Shown in pieces: positions 48,284 to 57,030 of a stretch of 64,000 nucleotides of DNA (position 1 is its first letter; every line of letters begins with the position of its first letter). The stretch comes from Arthrobacter sp. FW306-07-I (lineage in GTDB: Bacteria > Actinomycetota > Actinomycetes > Actinomycetales > Micrococcaceae). Below the pieces are notes generated by a model. It ran no database searches. It worked only from the letters and a program-made list of their open reading frames with translations, and was not told the DNA's origin. The DNA lies in assembly GCF_021800405.1 (NCBI RefSeq), contig NZ_CP084550.1:1116001-1180000 (forward strand). Reading direction: 5' to 3'. The translations under genes and the position numbers were made by a program.

Positions 48284-49722
48284 GCCGGCCTTCCGAAGAT
48301 GATCTGTTCGATGGTGGCTTCGCGGATGGAGCCGTCCGGCAGCTGCCAGGACAGGCGCTGGGACTGTTCCGGGTTGATGGTGGCCCAGTCCGATTCGGTG
48401 GCCAGCTGGTAATACGCCACCACCTCCGCCAAGCCTTGGGAAAGGGGGTACGCTGCCGTGACTTCGGCGAGGGTGGCCTGCTCCGCCTCGGCCAGAATGG
48501 CGTCAATGTTGGCCTGCAGGCGTTCCTTGTCCACGAAGAACTGGCCGAACAGGGCCGAGGCGTCCACGCCGGCGTCGTCGGCCGTTTCGACGGCGTCGTC
48601 CACCAGCACTTTGCGGCTGGGCTCATAAAGGGGCCGTTCAAAGGGCAGCACCACGTCCACGGATGATGCGTCAATCTCCATAAAAACGCCCGACGGCGGC
48701 GCCTCCCGGGTGCCCAATGCACCGGATTCAATGCGGCGGATCAGCTGCATGATGCGTTTGTTCTCCAGGAACACCTTGTCGTCCAGGAGCCGGCGCATCT
48801 GCTGGGAAAGCTGGCGGACCGTGGCCTGGGTCTGTTCAACGGCGGGAAGCCAGTCCTGGTGGAGGTTGGCCAGCGCGTGCAGGCTGTCCGCGTTGGCCAG
48901 GGCTTCGATCCGGGTGGCGCGCTGAAGCAGGTCCTGCAGCTCGGTGCGGAGCTGGGGCGACATCAGGTAGTCCCAGAACCCCTGGAACGTGCGCCCCTGT
49001 AGGGAGCTGCTGATGTCCTGCTGGTTGTCGAAAATCGACTCCAACAGTTCACCCTGCGTACCGTCCCACGTAGCGATCTGCTCGCGGACTTGCCGATCCA
49101 GCTTGCGGAAGTTCTGCTCCACCTCGCGGAAATCGGAAAGCAGGTCCTTGGCCAGGGCCGTGAGCTGCTGGAAGTGGTCCAATGCCTCCGGGCCGGTCAT
49201 AACGCGGATGTTGCCCTCGCGGATCCGCTGCATCTCGGCATCGATCCCGTCCCGCTGGCGCTGCAATTCTCCGAGCCGCACCTCCGGGTCCGTCTCGGAC
49301 TGCTGCACCAGCTGCTTCAGGACCGCGAAGATGCTGGTGAGCCTGGATTGGGTTGCGACGAAGTCCCGCCCGCGCAGGTTCTCCACCCAGCGGACCACAT
49401 CCTCCGCAGCCGCCGTGAGATCGTAATGCGGTTCGTCCTCGCCGGGGAGGTAGTATTTGCGGAGCCATTGGCGGCCGTCGGCCGACCAGTCATCAAGGTA
49501 TTCACCGGCAGGACGCGGGAACCTGTCCTCGCCTTCGCTGTCGCGGAGGCCGAACAGTACGTCGTCCAGGACGTCGATCAGCTCCTGCCGCCCCAGGTTA
49601 CGCCGGTTGGGACCGGTGAACGCAGCCATGAAGAACGTCAGAGCCAGGGGCGCGTTCTGGGCGCGGAGCAGTGACCAACCTGCGTGGTTCTCCCGCAGGG
49701 AATTGATGGCGTAGAAGTCCAT
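48280..49722 (-). CDS. jetA: Wadjet kleisin subunit JetA (DUF3375)
   Basis: A 480-residue DUF3375 protein, the kleisin-like (MukF-like) subunit and first gene of the operon. The N-terminus FYAINSLRENHAGWSLLRAQ is typical, and the centre is helical and charged. The ATG at 49722 lies 185 bp from the bdhA-end relic. That gap should hold the operon promoter, though no clear promoter boxes were identified. The Shine-Dalgarno sequence is weak (ACGGGACC). Unlike the Pgl genes, the whole jet operon is free of insertions. Confidence 0.93.
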   Translation of the reverse strand: MDFYAINSLRENHAGWSLLRAQNAPLALTFFMAAFTGPNRRNLGRQELIDVLDDVLFGLRDSEGEDRFPRPAGEYLDDWSADGRQWLRKYYLPGEDEPHYDLTAAAEDVVRWVENLRGRDFVATQSRLTSIFAVLKQLVQQSETDPEVRLGELQRQRDGIDAEMQRIREGNIRVMTGPEALDHFQQLTALAKDLLSDFREVEQNFRKLDRQVREQIATWDGTQGELLESIFDNQQDISSSLQGRTFQGFWDYLMSPQLRTELQDLLQRATRIEALANADSLHALANLHQDWLPAVEQTQATVRQLSQQMRRLLDDKVFLENKRIMQLIRRIESGALGTREAPPSGVFMEIDASSVDVVLPFERPLYEPSRKVLVDDAVETADDAGVDASALFGQFFVDKERLQANIDAILAEAEQATLAEVTAAYPLSQGLAEVVAYYQLATESDWATINPEQSQRLSWQLPDGSIREATIEQIIFGRPA

Positions 49723-49907
49723 TGCGGTCCCGTGTTTGGTGCGTCACGTCGTCGAAATCACTCTAGGCGATGGCTACGACATTGTTCACCCACCGTTTCC
49801 ACCTCAGACGCTCTGTCACTTAATGCAGGTTTCGACGAACGCTCTGGCACTTTGCAGTGCCCGGTAGCCGCCGCTATTCCGACGTCTCGTATTGGTCCAT
49901 TTGGCAC

Positions 49908-50006
49908 CCTGATCAACCACAAGGACACGGCGGTGAACATGCCGGTGCATCCGTAGGACGCCTGCCGTTCCCCGGCAGGGAAGGAACGACGACGGCGGGA
50001 CGCAAG
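49908..50006 (+). repeat. Second copy of the bdhA 3' end and terminator arm
   Basis: The sequence encodes TLINHKDTAV and ends in a TAG, followed by a spacer and GACGACGGCGGGACGCAAG, the left arm and loop of the bdhA terminator. The matching right arm TGCCGCCGTCGTCC resumes at about 51521 after the IS30 element. There is no start or body of a dehydrogenase gene upstream, so this is a relic and not a gene. Confidence 0.85.
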
Positions 50007-51517
50007 CTTGAGTTCTAGCGGTCGTTGCAACGCCCAATGATTTTGGAGTTGCAACGACCGTGCCACATCGAAGTGAGGCTTTGTCTACGCCCCGGAAGTT
50101 TGCGAGAGCGTCTGCTCAGCAAAAGGAACAGTTCTTCCGGGTCTTTCAGCGATTGGGGAGCGCTACAGAGGCCGCCGCCCAGCTCGGGCTGAACCGGAAT
50201 ACCTGTTACCGCTGGATTCAGAAGGCGGGGCTGGCCCGCACGCGCGCCGGCCAGCCCGGCCGGGAGGACTTCCGCAGGTTGCGTGAGTCCGGCCTTTCGC
50301 GCAGGGATGCGGGCAGGGCCTTGGGTATCCACCGCACGACCGCCGCTGAGTGGGACACGGGGATCCGCAGGACTAAAACGGCCGGATTTACCCCGACGGC
50401 CAGATGGTGGATTACAACAAGGAAGTGACCACCACAATCCCGGCCAGCGGAACTGGCATGGTTCCGCTGCCTGCGCTGGAGCAGGCCATTGATGAACGCT
50501 ACCTCTCGATCAAGGAACGCGAAACGATCCGTGACATGCTTCAAACCGGGACGTCGCAGCAGGAGATCGCTAAGGCCCTGGGCCGTTCGCCCTCGACGAT
50601 CAGCCGTGAAATAGCCCGCACAGCGACCCGGAGCGCGGGTACCAACCGTACGCGGCCCACCGGGCTGCAGCCTCACGCCGGCCTCGGCCCAAAGACAGCA
50701 AACTGGCAGTCGAAGGACAGCTGCGCAAATACGTGAAGGAGAAGCTGGCCATACGCTGGTCACCGGAGCAAATCAGCCACACCCTGATCAAAGAATTCCC
50801 CGATGACCCGGAGATGCGCGTGAGCCACGAGACGATCTATCAATCCGTTTACCTCCAAGCACGCGGTGGACTCAAATGCGAGGTTCAAGCGGCTCTGCGC
50901 ACCGGCCGGGCACGCCGGAAAACACGTAGCAGCAGCGACCAACGCACTCCCAGGTTCGCGGACCCGACGATCAACATCTCCGAACGGCCCCCGGAGATAG
51001 AAGACCGGGCCGTGCCCGGCCACTGGGAAGGCGACCTCATCACCGGCGCCTACAACCAGTCAGCAATCGCAACCCTCGTCGAACGCACCACACGCTACGT
51101 GATGCTCGTTCACCTGCCCGGAAACCACACCGCCGACACAGTCCGTGACGGACTCATCACAGCCATGAGCACCTTGCCCGAGCACCTGCGCGGCTCACTG
51201 ACCTGGGACCAGGGCTCGGAAATGGCCGGCCACAAATCGTTCAGCATGGCCACAAATATGGACGTCTACTTCTGCGACCCCGCCAGCCCCTGGCAGCGAG
51301 GCTCCAACGAAAACATCAACGGGCTGCTGCGTCAGTACTTCCCCAAAGGCACAGACTTGTCCGTTTACGGACCCGAAGACCTCGAACACGTCGCCCAGGA
51401 ACTCAACGGGCGACCACGCAAAACGCTCGGCTGGGATACCCCAGCCGAGCGTTTTGCGTGACCTACTCTTGACGAACTAACCACCTACGGCGTTGCGACG
51501 ACCCCCTGAATTCGCCC
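50007..51517 (+). mobile_element. IS30-like element inserted in a terminator loop
   Basis: The imperfect inverted ends GGTCGTTGCAACGCC (50020-50034) and GGCGTTGCGACGACC (51489-51503) lie inside a longer, weaker similarity. The exact borders are uncertain by a few bases; AAG occurs on both sides and could be the short target duplication. The element splits the second copy of the bdhA terminator in its loop. Its transposase gene is broken. Confidence 0.8.
50060..51461 (+). pseudogene. IS30-family transposase with two frameshifts
   Basis: Three frames together make one IS30 transposase. The first (50060-50428) has helix-turn-helix segments such as ATEAAAQLGLNRNTCYRW. The second starts at about 50380 with RIYPDGQMVDYNKE and contains QEIAKALGRSPSTISREIAR. 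The third, from about 50610, reads SDPERGYQPYAAHRAA and continues with the DDE core (PGHWEGDLITG, SLTWDQGSEMAGHK, RGSNENINGLLRQYFP). The first shift lies at ACTAAAACG. The second needs one added base near 50610, so a programmed frameshift does not explain both. Confidence 0.85.
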
Positions 51518-51576
51518 AAGTGCCGCCGTCGTCCTGCCTCTTCCTTCGCTGTGGAGCGCCGTTGTAGGGTCAGGGC

Positions 51577-52425
51577 GTGATCGTCCCCGATATTTCCCAG
51601 AACGCCGTGGCGGTGGCGGATCACTACGACGAGCTCGATCCCATCTATCGCCGGGTGTGGGGCGAGCATGTCCATCACGGGCTCTGGGCGACGGGCCGCG
51701 AGACACCCGGCGAGGCCGTCGAGGCGCTGGTGGACGCGGTCGGCGACCGGCTGGAGCTCATGCCCGGCCAGGCGTGCGTCGACATCGGCTGCGGCTACGG
51801 CTCCACCGCACGGCGGCTTGCGGTGTCACGCGGGGTCCGCGTCACCGGCTTCACGCTGTCCGCCGAGCAGGCCCGCTACGCAGCCGCGCATCCTGTCCCC
51901 GGCGTTGATACCGAGGTCAGCGACTGGCTCGACAACGGGCTGGCCGACGCCTCGGCCGATGCGGCCTGGGCGATCGAGTCGAGCGAGCACATGGTGGACA
52001 AGCCCCGGTTCTTCGCCGAGGCGCATCGCGTGCTGTCGCCCGGCGGCCGCCTCGTCATCTGCGCCTGGCTCGCCGGGAACGGTGCCAGCGGCTGGAAGGT
52101 CCGCCACCTGCTCGAGCCGATCTGCCGCGAGGGGCGCCTGCCCTCGATGGGCACGCGCGAGGAGTATGAGGCGATGGCAACGGCGGCGGGCTTTACGGTC
52201 ACCGGCTATGAGGATGTCAGCCGCCGCGTCGCCCGGACCTGGCCGATCTGCGCCGGCCGGCTCATGAAGGCCTTGCTCACCGATCGCGAGACCCGCCGCC
52301 TCGCCCTGGGCGCGCGCAACCGCAGCTCCTTTCTGGGCATTCCCCGCCTGATCCTGGCCTACCGCACCGGTGCGATGCGGTATGGCATATTCACGCTCTC
52401 GAAGGCTGGAGACGGCGAGCGGTAA
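51577..52425 (+). CDS. SAM-dependent methyltransferase
   Basis: A 282-residue class I methyltransferase. The SAM-binding motif is ACVDIGCGYGSTARRLA near residue 70, followed by post-I VTGFTLSAEQ and the motif near AWAIESSEHMVDKPRFFAEA. It resembles the tocopherol/cyclopropane-synthase-like small-molecule methyltransferases; the substrate is unknown. The GTG start has only a weak ribosome binding site (AGGGTCAGGGC). It begins soon after the right arm of the duplicated terminator, so in an ancestral layout it probably followed bdhA directly. The gene is intact. Confidence 0.85.
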   Translation: MIVPDISQNAVAVADHYDELDPIYRRVWGEHVHHGLWATGRETPGEAVEALVDAVGDRLELMPGQACVDIGCGYGSTARRLAVSRGVRVTGFTLSAEQARYAAAHPVPGVDTEVSDWLDNGLADASADAAWAIESSEHMVDKPRFFAEAHRVLSPGGRLVICAWLAGNGASGWKVRHLLEPICREGRLPSMGTREEYEAMATAAGFTVTGYEDVSRRVARTWPICAGRLMKALLTDRETRRLALGARNRSSFLGIPRLILAYRTGAMRYGIFTLSKAGDGER

Positions 52426-52486
52426 GCCGGCGCCATTCAACGCAGCGGAAGCCGACTGACCGCAAGTTTCAGTTCAAGACACTGCC

Positions 52487-53063
52487 TCAGGGCACGGGCT
52501 GCCGTTCGCCCACGCTGAGGGAGGCCGACGGCGGCAGGTACTCCCGCCGTCGTCGTTCCATCCGTTGCTGCTGGCCCGGCGACGGGATTCTGGCACGCTT
52601 GGCGCGGTTGCATCTGGCACAGGCTGCGACGAAGTTCTGCAGGCTGGTGGAGCCGCCCTTGGACCACGGGTAAAAGTGGTCGCCGTGCTCGGCCTGTCGG
52701 CCGCAACGGCGCCCGAAGCCGACTTCCATTTCACACACACGGGCAGCCCGGGCCATCCCTTCACGGCGCTGCTGGCGCGTGAAACGGCGCACCGGATCCC
52801 GGCGCCGGACGTCCCGGCGGGTGATGACGGCGGCGGCAATACCCAGAACGACGGCGGCCACGCCGGGGAGTGCAACCGCGGCGACGACGTTCTCCACCAT
52901 GCCGCGCAGAAACCCCCGCGGCGGCGGACGGCCCCGCTCCGGTGGCCGGTGTTGTCTTCGACATGAGCGCCGACATCACCGCGACAGCGAGCCAAACCAT
53001 CACCGCTGAGTACGCCAGGCGAAGCCCCTGCCGGGTCCAGTAGATACGGCCGAGTTCCGGCAT
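52487..53063 (-). pseudogene. Membrane-anchored HNH endonuclease, frameshifted
   Basis: The 3' frame (52900 to 52487) has a hydrophobic segment (VALPGVAAVVLGIAAAVI) and an HNH-type zinc site: CEMEVGFGRRC, EHGDHFYPWSKGG, LQNFVAACARCNRAKR. Upstream, an ATG at 53063 with GGGGGTAATCA before it starts another frame with a first hydrophobic segment (LAYSAVMVWLAVAVMSALM). The two join if the run of five G at 52913-52917 had four, giving SAAAGFLRGMVENVV. I therefore read one gene of about 192 residues with a one-base expansion. It may still express from the internal ATG at 52900, or this may be a sequencing error. Confidence 0.65.
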
Positions 53064-53367
53064 TGATTACCCCCAATTTTCAGTTCGCCGGAGGCCCGTG
53101 GCCCCGGATGACTAGGGAATCCTATAGGCCGGACGCCGGGCGGTGTCCCAGGTTTAGCTCAGTTTTTGCCGAGGCTCCGCGTCCACTCTCGGCGGGAGGA
53201 GACGAACGTGGCTCCCGGCCCCGGCCTCCAGTGCGTCTCGCCCGGGAAGGTCAGCACCCCGGTGGAGGAACCGTGACCAGGGGCTTGCGGGGTTTTGCTC
53301 GGCCGCGCACAAAAGGACGTCCCGTGTCGAATAGACGCAGGTCACTAGCAGGTGCAAGGGTGGACGC

Positions 53368-54642
53368 GTGGATGCCGACATCAACTTCTATTTCGACCCC
53401 GTCTGCCCTTTCGCCTGGATGACAAGCAAGTGGGTGCGGCAGGTGCAGGCACAGCGCGAGTACACCGTGGACTGGCGGTTTATTTCGTTGCGCCTTATCA
53501 ACGCCCACGTTGACTATGACGCGCAGTTCCCGCCTGAGTACGAGGCCGGACACACGGCCGGGCTCCGGCTCCTGCGGGTGGCGGCCCGGGCACGTGCTGA
53601 GCATGGCCGCGAGTCGATCGCCCGGCTGTACGAGGCGTTCGGCACCCAGATTTTCGAAGCTGCCCCGGACACGGCCGGCCAGCGCAGCGAGGCCGAGGTG
53701 CGTGAGGAACGGGGGACGCGAGAGTTCGTGGAGCCGGTCCTGGCCCAGGCCGGCCTGCCCCCGGAGCTTGCGGAGGCTCTCGACGACGACTCCTGGGACT
53801 GGGAGATCCGGCAGGAGACGGATGAGGCGTTGGGGCTGACGGGCAAGGACGTGGGCACGCCCATCATCCACTTCGAACCACCCGCCGGCGTGGCATTCTT
53901 CGGGCCGGTGATCAGCCGGCTGCCGGACGACCAGTCGGCCGCCGAGCTGTGGGACCACGTGGTGGGGCTGGCACGGTTCCCTGGTTTCGCGGAGCTCAAG
54001 CGAAGCCTGCGAGAGCGGCCACAGCTTCCGGCCCTCGGGGTCACCTCCGGTGCAGTCGGTGAGCAGGAGGACTGGCACGGCGGCAGCCGGCGGCAGCCGG
54101 CGGCAGAAGAAGTGACCGTCTGTAAGGATGGACCCATGAACCAGAACAGCATCCGCCACCACCAGGAGTCGGTCACGGTCAAGGCATCAGCAGAGGCGCT
54201 GTACGACCTGGTCTCCGACATCACCCGCACCGGTGAGTGGAGCCCGGTTTGCACGTCGTGCTGGTGGGACGACGAGGACAGTGCCGGCCAGCCCGGTGCC
54301 TGGTTCACCGGCCGTAACGAGCTCCCGCACCGGTCCTGGGAGACCCGCTCGCAGGTGGTGGCTGCCGAGCGCGGCCGCGAGTTCGCCTGGGTGGTGGGCG
54401 GCAGGTTTGTCCGCTGGGGCTTCGCCCTCACCCCGGCAGACGACGGAACCATCCTGAGCGAGTCCTGGGAATTCCTGCCGGAGGGCATAGCCATGTTCGA
54501 GGAGAAGTTTGGTGATGGGGCTGACACCCAGATCGCCGACCGCACCCGGCAGGCGCTGGACGGCATTCCGAAAACTCTCACAGCAATCAAACGGATCGCC
54601 GAGTCCGCGGCTGGCGGGGATGCCCGGGTGGCGAAGGGCTGA
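53368..54642 (+). CDS. Fusion of DsbA-family (HCCA isomerase-like) protein and SRPBCC protein
   Basis: One 424-residue frame. Residues 1 to about 235 are a DsbA-like thioredoxin fold (INFYFDPVCPFAWMTSKWVR, with GTPIIHFEP near the cis-Pro region), as in mycothiol-dependent or 2-hydroxychromene isomerase-like enzymes. From residue 257 (MNQNSIRHHQESVTVK) an SRPBCC/polyketide-cyclase domain follows (ADALYDL-type start, RTGEWSPVC, FAWVVGGRFVRWGF). The second domain has its own ATG at 54136 with AAGGATGG before it. The linker holds two tandem copies of CGGCAGCCGG (54081-54100). With one copy the first protein would stop at TGA 54113. The fusion is thus probably recent; separate translation of the second part remains likely. 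Confidence 0.8.
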   Translation: MDADINFYFDPVCPFAWMTSKWVRQVQAQREYTVDWRFISLRLINAHVDYDAQFPPEYEAGHTAGLRLLRVAARARAEHGRESIARLYEAFGTQIFEAAPDTAGQRSEAEVREERGTREFVEPVLAQAGLPPELAEALDDDSWDWEIRQETDEALGLTGKDVGTPIIHFEPPAGVAFFGPVISRLPDDQSAAELWDHVVGLARFPGFAELKRSLRERPQLPALGVTSGAVGEQEDWHGGSRRQPAAEEVTVCKDGPMNQNSIRHHQESVTVKASAEALYDLVSDITRTGEWSPVCTSCWWDDEDSAGQPGAWFTGRNELPHRSWETRSQVVAAERGREFAWVVGGRFVRWGFALTPADDGTILSESWEFLPEGIAMFEEKFGDGADTQIADRTRQALDGIPKTLTAIKRIAESAAGGDARVAKG

Positions 54643-54744
54643 CGGACCGCAGCGGGAGCCGGCCGAAGCGGCAGGGTCCCCGTGGCACGCCTACGAGCGC
54701 CGATTGTACGCAACGGGCAGCCTGCACCAGCTGTCAGGGGGCTG

Positions 54745-55164
54745 CTAATACGCCCCGGCTCCGGCCAGCGCAACCTCCTGGTCCTGCTCAATGGTCCCGG
54801 TGGACACCCCGATTGCCCCCATGATCCGCCCGTCCCGCACCAACGGAATGCCGCCGGGGAACACCACCAGCCGTCCGCCGTGGGCGTCACTGAGCCCGTG
54901 GATGGGGCCGTCCGGGCGGGTGGCTTCCTGCAAATCGCCGGTCTCGCACTGGAACGCAATGGCCGTGTAGGCCTTGTTGATCGAGATGGTGATGGAGCCG
55001 ATGTTCGCGCCGTCCATCCGGGCGTGTGCCTTGAGGTTGCCGCCGGCGTCAACGACGGCGATGTCCATCGGCTGGCCTATCTCGGCGGCCTTCTTCGCGG
55101 CGGCGTCGATGACCTGCTGCGCTTCTTCGAGGGTGATGGTTTCCAAAACGCTTCCGTTAGCCAT
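54745..55164 (-). CDS. GlcG/HbpS-family heme-binding-like protein
   Basis: A 139-residue protein from the ATG at 55164, preceded by AAAAGGACTGCC. The GlcG/HbpS fold is recognised from ITLEEAQQVIDAAAKKAAEI, MDIAVVDAGGNLKAHARMDG, INKAYTAIAF and the C-terminal GGIPLVRDGRIMGAIGVSTG. Members bind heme or small ligands or serve in degradation pathways of glycols and glycolate. It is divergent from the aldolase operon at 55340, and a hairpin sits between them, which suggests coordinated control. The frame continues upstream without a plausible start. Confidence 0.88.
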   Translation of the reverse strand: MANGSVLETITLEEAQQVIDAAAKKAAEIGQPMDIAVVDAGGNLKAHARMDGANIGSITISINKAYTAIAFQCETGDLQEATRPDGPIHGLSDAHGGRLVVFPGGIPLVRDGRIMGAIGVSTGTIEQDQEVALAGAGAY

Positions 55165-55224
55165 GGCGGCAGTCCTTTTCGCTGGGGGAGTTGTTGTGAT
55201 TCCGTGACACCACTTGAGCACGAG

Positions 55225-55273
55225 ACCCGCACCCCGCAACAGGTGGGGATGACCCCCAAGCCGGGGTGCGGGT
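55225..55273. promoter_or_regulatory. Hairpin in the divergent control region of the aldolase operon
   Basis: ACCCGCACCCCG (55225-55236) and CGGGGTGCGGGT (55262-55273) form a perfect 12-bp stem around a 25-nt loop. It lies between the divergent GlcG-like gene and the aldolase gene, 67 bp before the aldolase start. An operator or a leader structure is possible. A T-run suitable for termination is weak. Confidence 0.45.
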
Positions 55274-55339
55274 TTCCCCCCGTACCCGGAAAAGGAAAGT
55301 CCGCTTAGCGTTGAAGGCAGCCAAACAAGGAGGTTTCCC

Positions 55340-56203
55340 ATGGGTGTTGTGCCCCTAAAGGACATAGTCGATCCGGCCTTTCACGCCCGCTACGGCGTTC
55401 CGGCCATCAACATTTTCAATGACCTGACCATGGAAGCGGTCCTCGCCGCGGCCGAGGAAGCAAACTCCCCGGTCATCCTGCAGACCTCCGTGAAGACGGT
55501 CCGCAGCATCGGCTCCCGCCAGCTGTTCGATATGTGGAAGTCGCTGACCGCCGGCATCCAGGTCCCCGTCACCCTGCACCTGGACCACTGCCCGGACCGG
55601 GAGGTGCTCACCGAATGCCTCAAAGCCGGTTGGAACTCCGTGCTGTTTGACGCCTCCAGCCTGCCGGTGGAGGAAAACCAGCGCCAGACCATCGAGGTGG
55701 TTGCCGAGGCCCGGCAGTACGGCGCCCAAGTGGAAGGCGAGATCGAAGCGATCACCGGCGTCGAGGATGACCACGGCTCGGACGACGTCGCCCCCCAGCA
55801 GAGCCTGGAGACGGCACTGAACTTCATCGACGCCACGGGCATCGACGTCTTTGCACCCTCGATCGGCAACGCGCACGGCTCCTACAAGGCCGCCCCGGTG
55901 CTCGACGTCGGCCGGGTCACCGAGATCGTCGAGGCCCGGCACATCCCCATCGCCCTGCACGGCGGATCCGGCCTGAGCCAGGAGCAGTTCGCGGACCTGA
56001 TCGCCCGCGGCTGCGCGAAGGTCAACATCTCCACCGCCTTGAAGGAAACGTTCATGCAGTCCTCCCTGTCTTTCCTCAAACAGGCCGAGCAGGACAACAA
56101 GTGGGACCCGCCGTCGCTGTTCAAGCACACGCGCGGGGAGGTCATGGCGATGGTCAAGGAGCTGACCGAGCAGTTCGGCAGCGCCGGCAAGGGCGGCCGC
56201 TGA
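55340..56203 (+). CDS. Class II ketose-bisphosphate aldolase
   Basis: A 287-residue zinc-dependent aldolase that cleaves a ketose (bis)phosphate, giving dihydroxyacetone phosphate. Motifs: LHLDHCPDREVL with the catalytic Asp and zinc His near residue 80, VEGEIEAITGVED, PSIGNAHGSYK and PIALHGGSGL. The ATG follows CAAGGAGGTTTCCC, an excellent ribosome binding site. The stop overlaps the next start (TGATG). The sequence does not decide between fructose-1,6-bisphosphate, tagatose-1,6-bisphosphate and other substrates. The neighbouring DhaKL-type kinase suggests a dedicated ketose pathway rather than central glycolysis. Confidence 0.9.
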   Translation: MGVVPLKDIVDPAFHARYGVPAINIFNDLTMEAVLAAAEEANSPVILQTSVKTVRSIGSRQLFDMWKSLTAGIQVPVTLHLDHCPDREVLTECLKAGWNSVLFDASSLPVEENQRQTIEVVAEARQYGAQVEGEIEAITGVEDDHGSDDVAPQQSLETALNFIDATGIDVFAPSIGNAHGSYKAAPVLDVGRVTEIVEARHIPIALHGGSGLSQEQFADLIARGCAKVNISTALKETFMQSSLSFLKQAEQDNKWDPPSLFKHTRGEVMAMVKELTEQFGSAGKGGR

Positions 56204-57030
56204 TGCCGGCCCTGATCTTCGACTGCGACGGCGTCCTCGCCGACACCGAACAGCATGGCCACCTGCCGGCCTTCAACCGTACCTTCACCGACTTCAACGT
56301 CCCGGTCCAGTGGAGCGTCGAAGAGTACGCGGAGAAGGTCAAGATCGGCGGCGGCAAGGAACGGATGCGCAGCATCCTCACCCCGGAACTCGCCCACAGC
56401 CTGGGCCTGAAGGACGACGCCGCCGTGGACGAGGCCATCCTGGCATGGCACCAGCGCAAGACCGCCGTTTACAAGGACATGGTGGCTTCCGGAGTCATGC
56501 CCGCCCGGCCCGGGATCGCCCGGATCGTCCAGGAAGCGCATGACGCCGGATGGACCCTCGCGGTGGCCTCCACCTCGGCGGAACCGGCCGTCCGCGCCGT
56601 CCTCACGCACGCCGTCGGCGAGGGCCTCGCGAAGCATTTCGCTGTGTTCGCCGGCGATGTCGTCCCGGCGAAGAAGCCCGCCCCGGACATTTACCTGCTA
56701 GCGCTCAGGGAGCTGAACCTTGACCCGGACGATGCGATCGTGGTTGAGGACAGCGCCAACGGCCTGCGCGCCGCCCTGGGCGCGGGACTGCGAACCCTGG
56801 TCACGGTCAGTGGCTACACCCGTGAGGAGGACTTCACCGGTGCCTCGCTCGTGGTGAGCTCGCTGGGCGACCCCGCCGGCGAGGCCGCCGAAGTCCTGGC
56901 CAACGACGCCGGCGTCGACGTTTCCGGCGTCGTGACCCTCGCGACGCTGCAGGCCATCCTGTCCACGCCCCGGCCCGGCAACGGCGCCGCAAACCCCGCC
57001 GCCCCTTCGACCCCGACGGAGACCCCATGA
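56203..57030 (+). CDS. HAD-family phosphatase (CbbY/beta-phosphoglucomutase-like)
   Basis: A 275-residue HAD hydrolase. The nucleophile motif is LIFDCDGVLADTEQ at residues 4-17, then VASTSAEPAV (motif II), KKPAPDIYLLAL (motif III) and VVEDSANGLRAA (motif IV). Start and stop are overlapped: ATG at 56203 shares the aldolase TGA, and its end overlaps dhaL by 4 nt. The CbbY-like form suggests a sugar-phosphate substrate. The C-terminal 25 residues are Pro/Ala-rich and probably unstructured. Confidence 0.9.
   Translation: MPALIFDCDGVLADTEQHGHLPAFNRTFTDFNVPVQWSVEEYAEKVKIGGGKERMRSILTPELAHSLGLKDDAAVDEAILAWHQRKTAVYKDMVASGVMPARPGIARIVQEAHDAGWTLAVASTSAEPAVRAVLTHAVGEGLAKHFAVFAGDVVPAKKPAPDIYLLALRELNLDPDDAIVVEDSANGLRAALGAGLRTLVTVSGYTREEDFTGASLVVSSLGDPAGEAAEVLANDAGVDVSGVVTLATLQAILSTPRPGNGAANPAAPSTPTETP

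Noticed and set aside
50370..50620. Programmed frameshifting in the IS30 transposase at ACTAAAACG
   Set aside because: A second frameshift near 50610 that needs an added base is also required, so decay is the simpler reading.
53514..55052. A 512-residue minus-strand frame across the fusion gene and the GlcG-like gene
   Set aside because: It crosses real genes on both strands, and is Ser/Arg/Pro-rich, as expected for a GC shadow.
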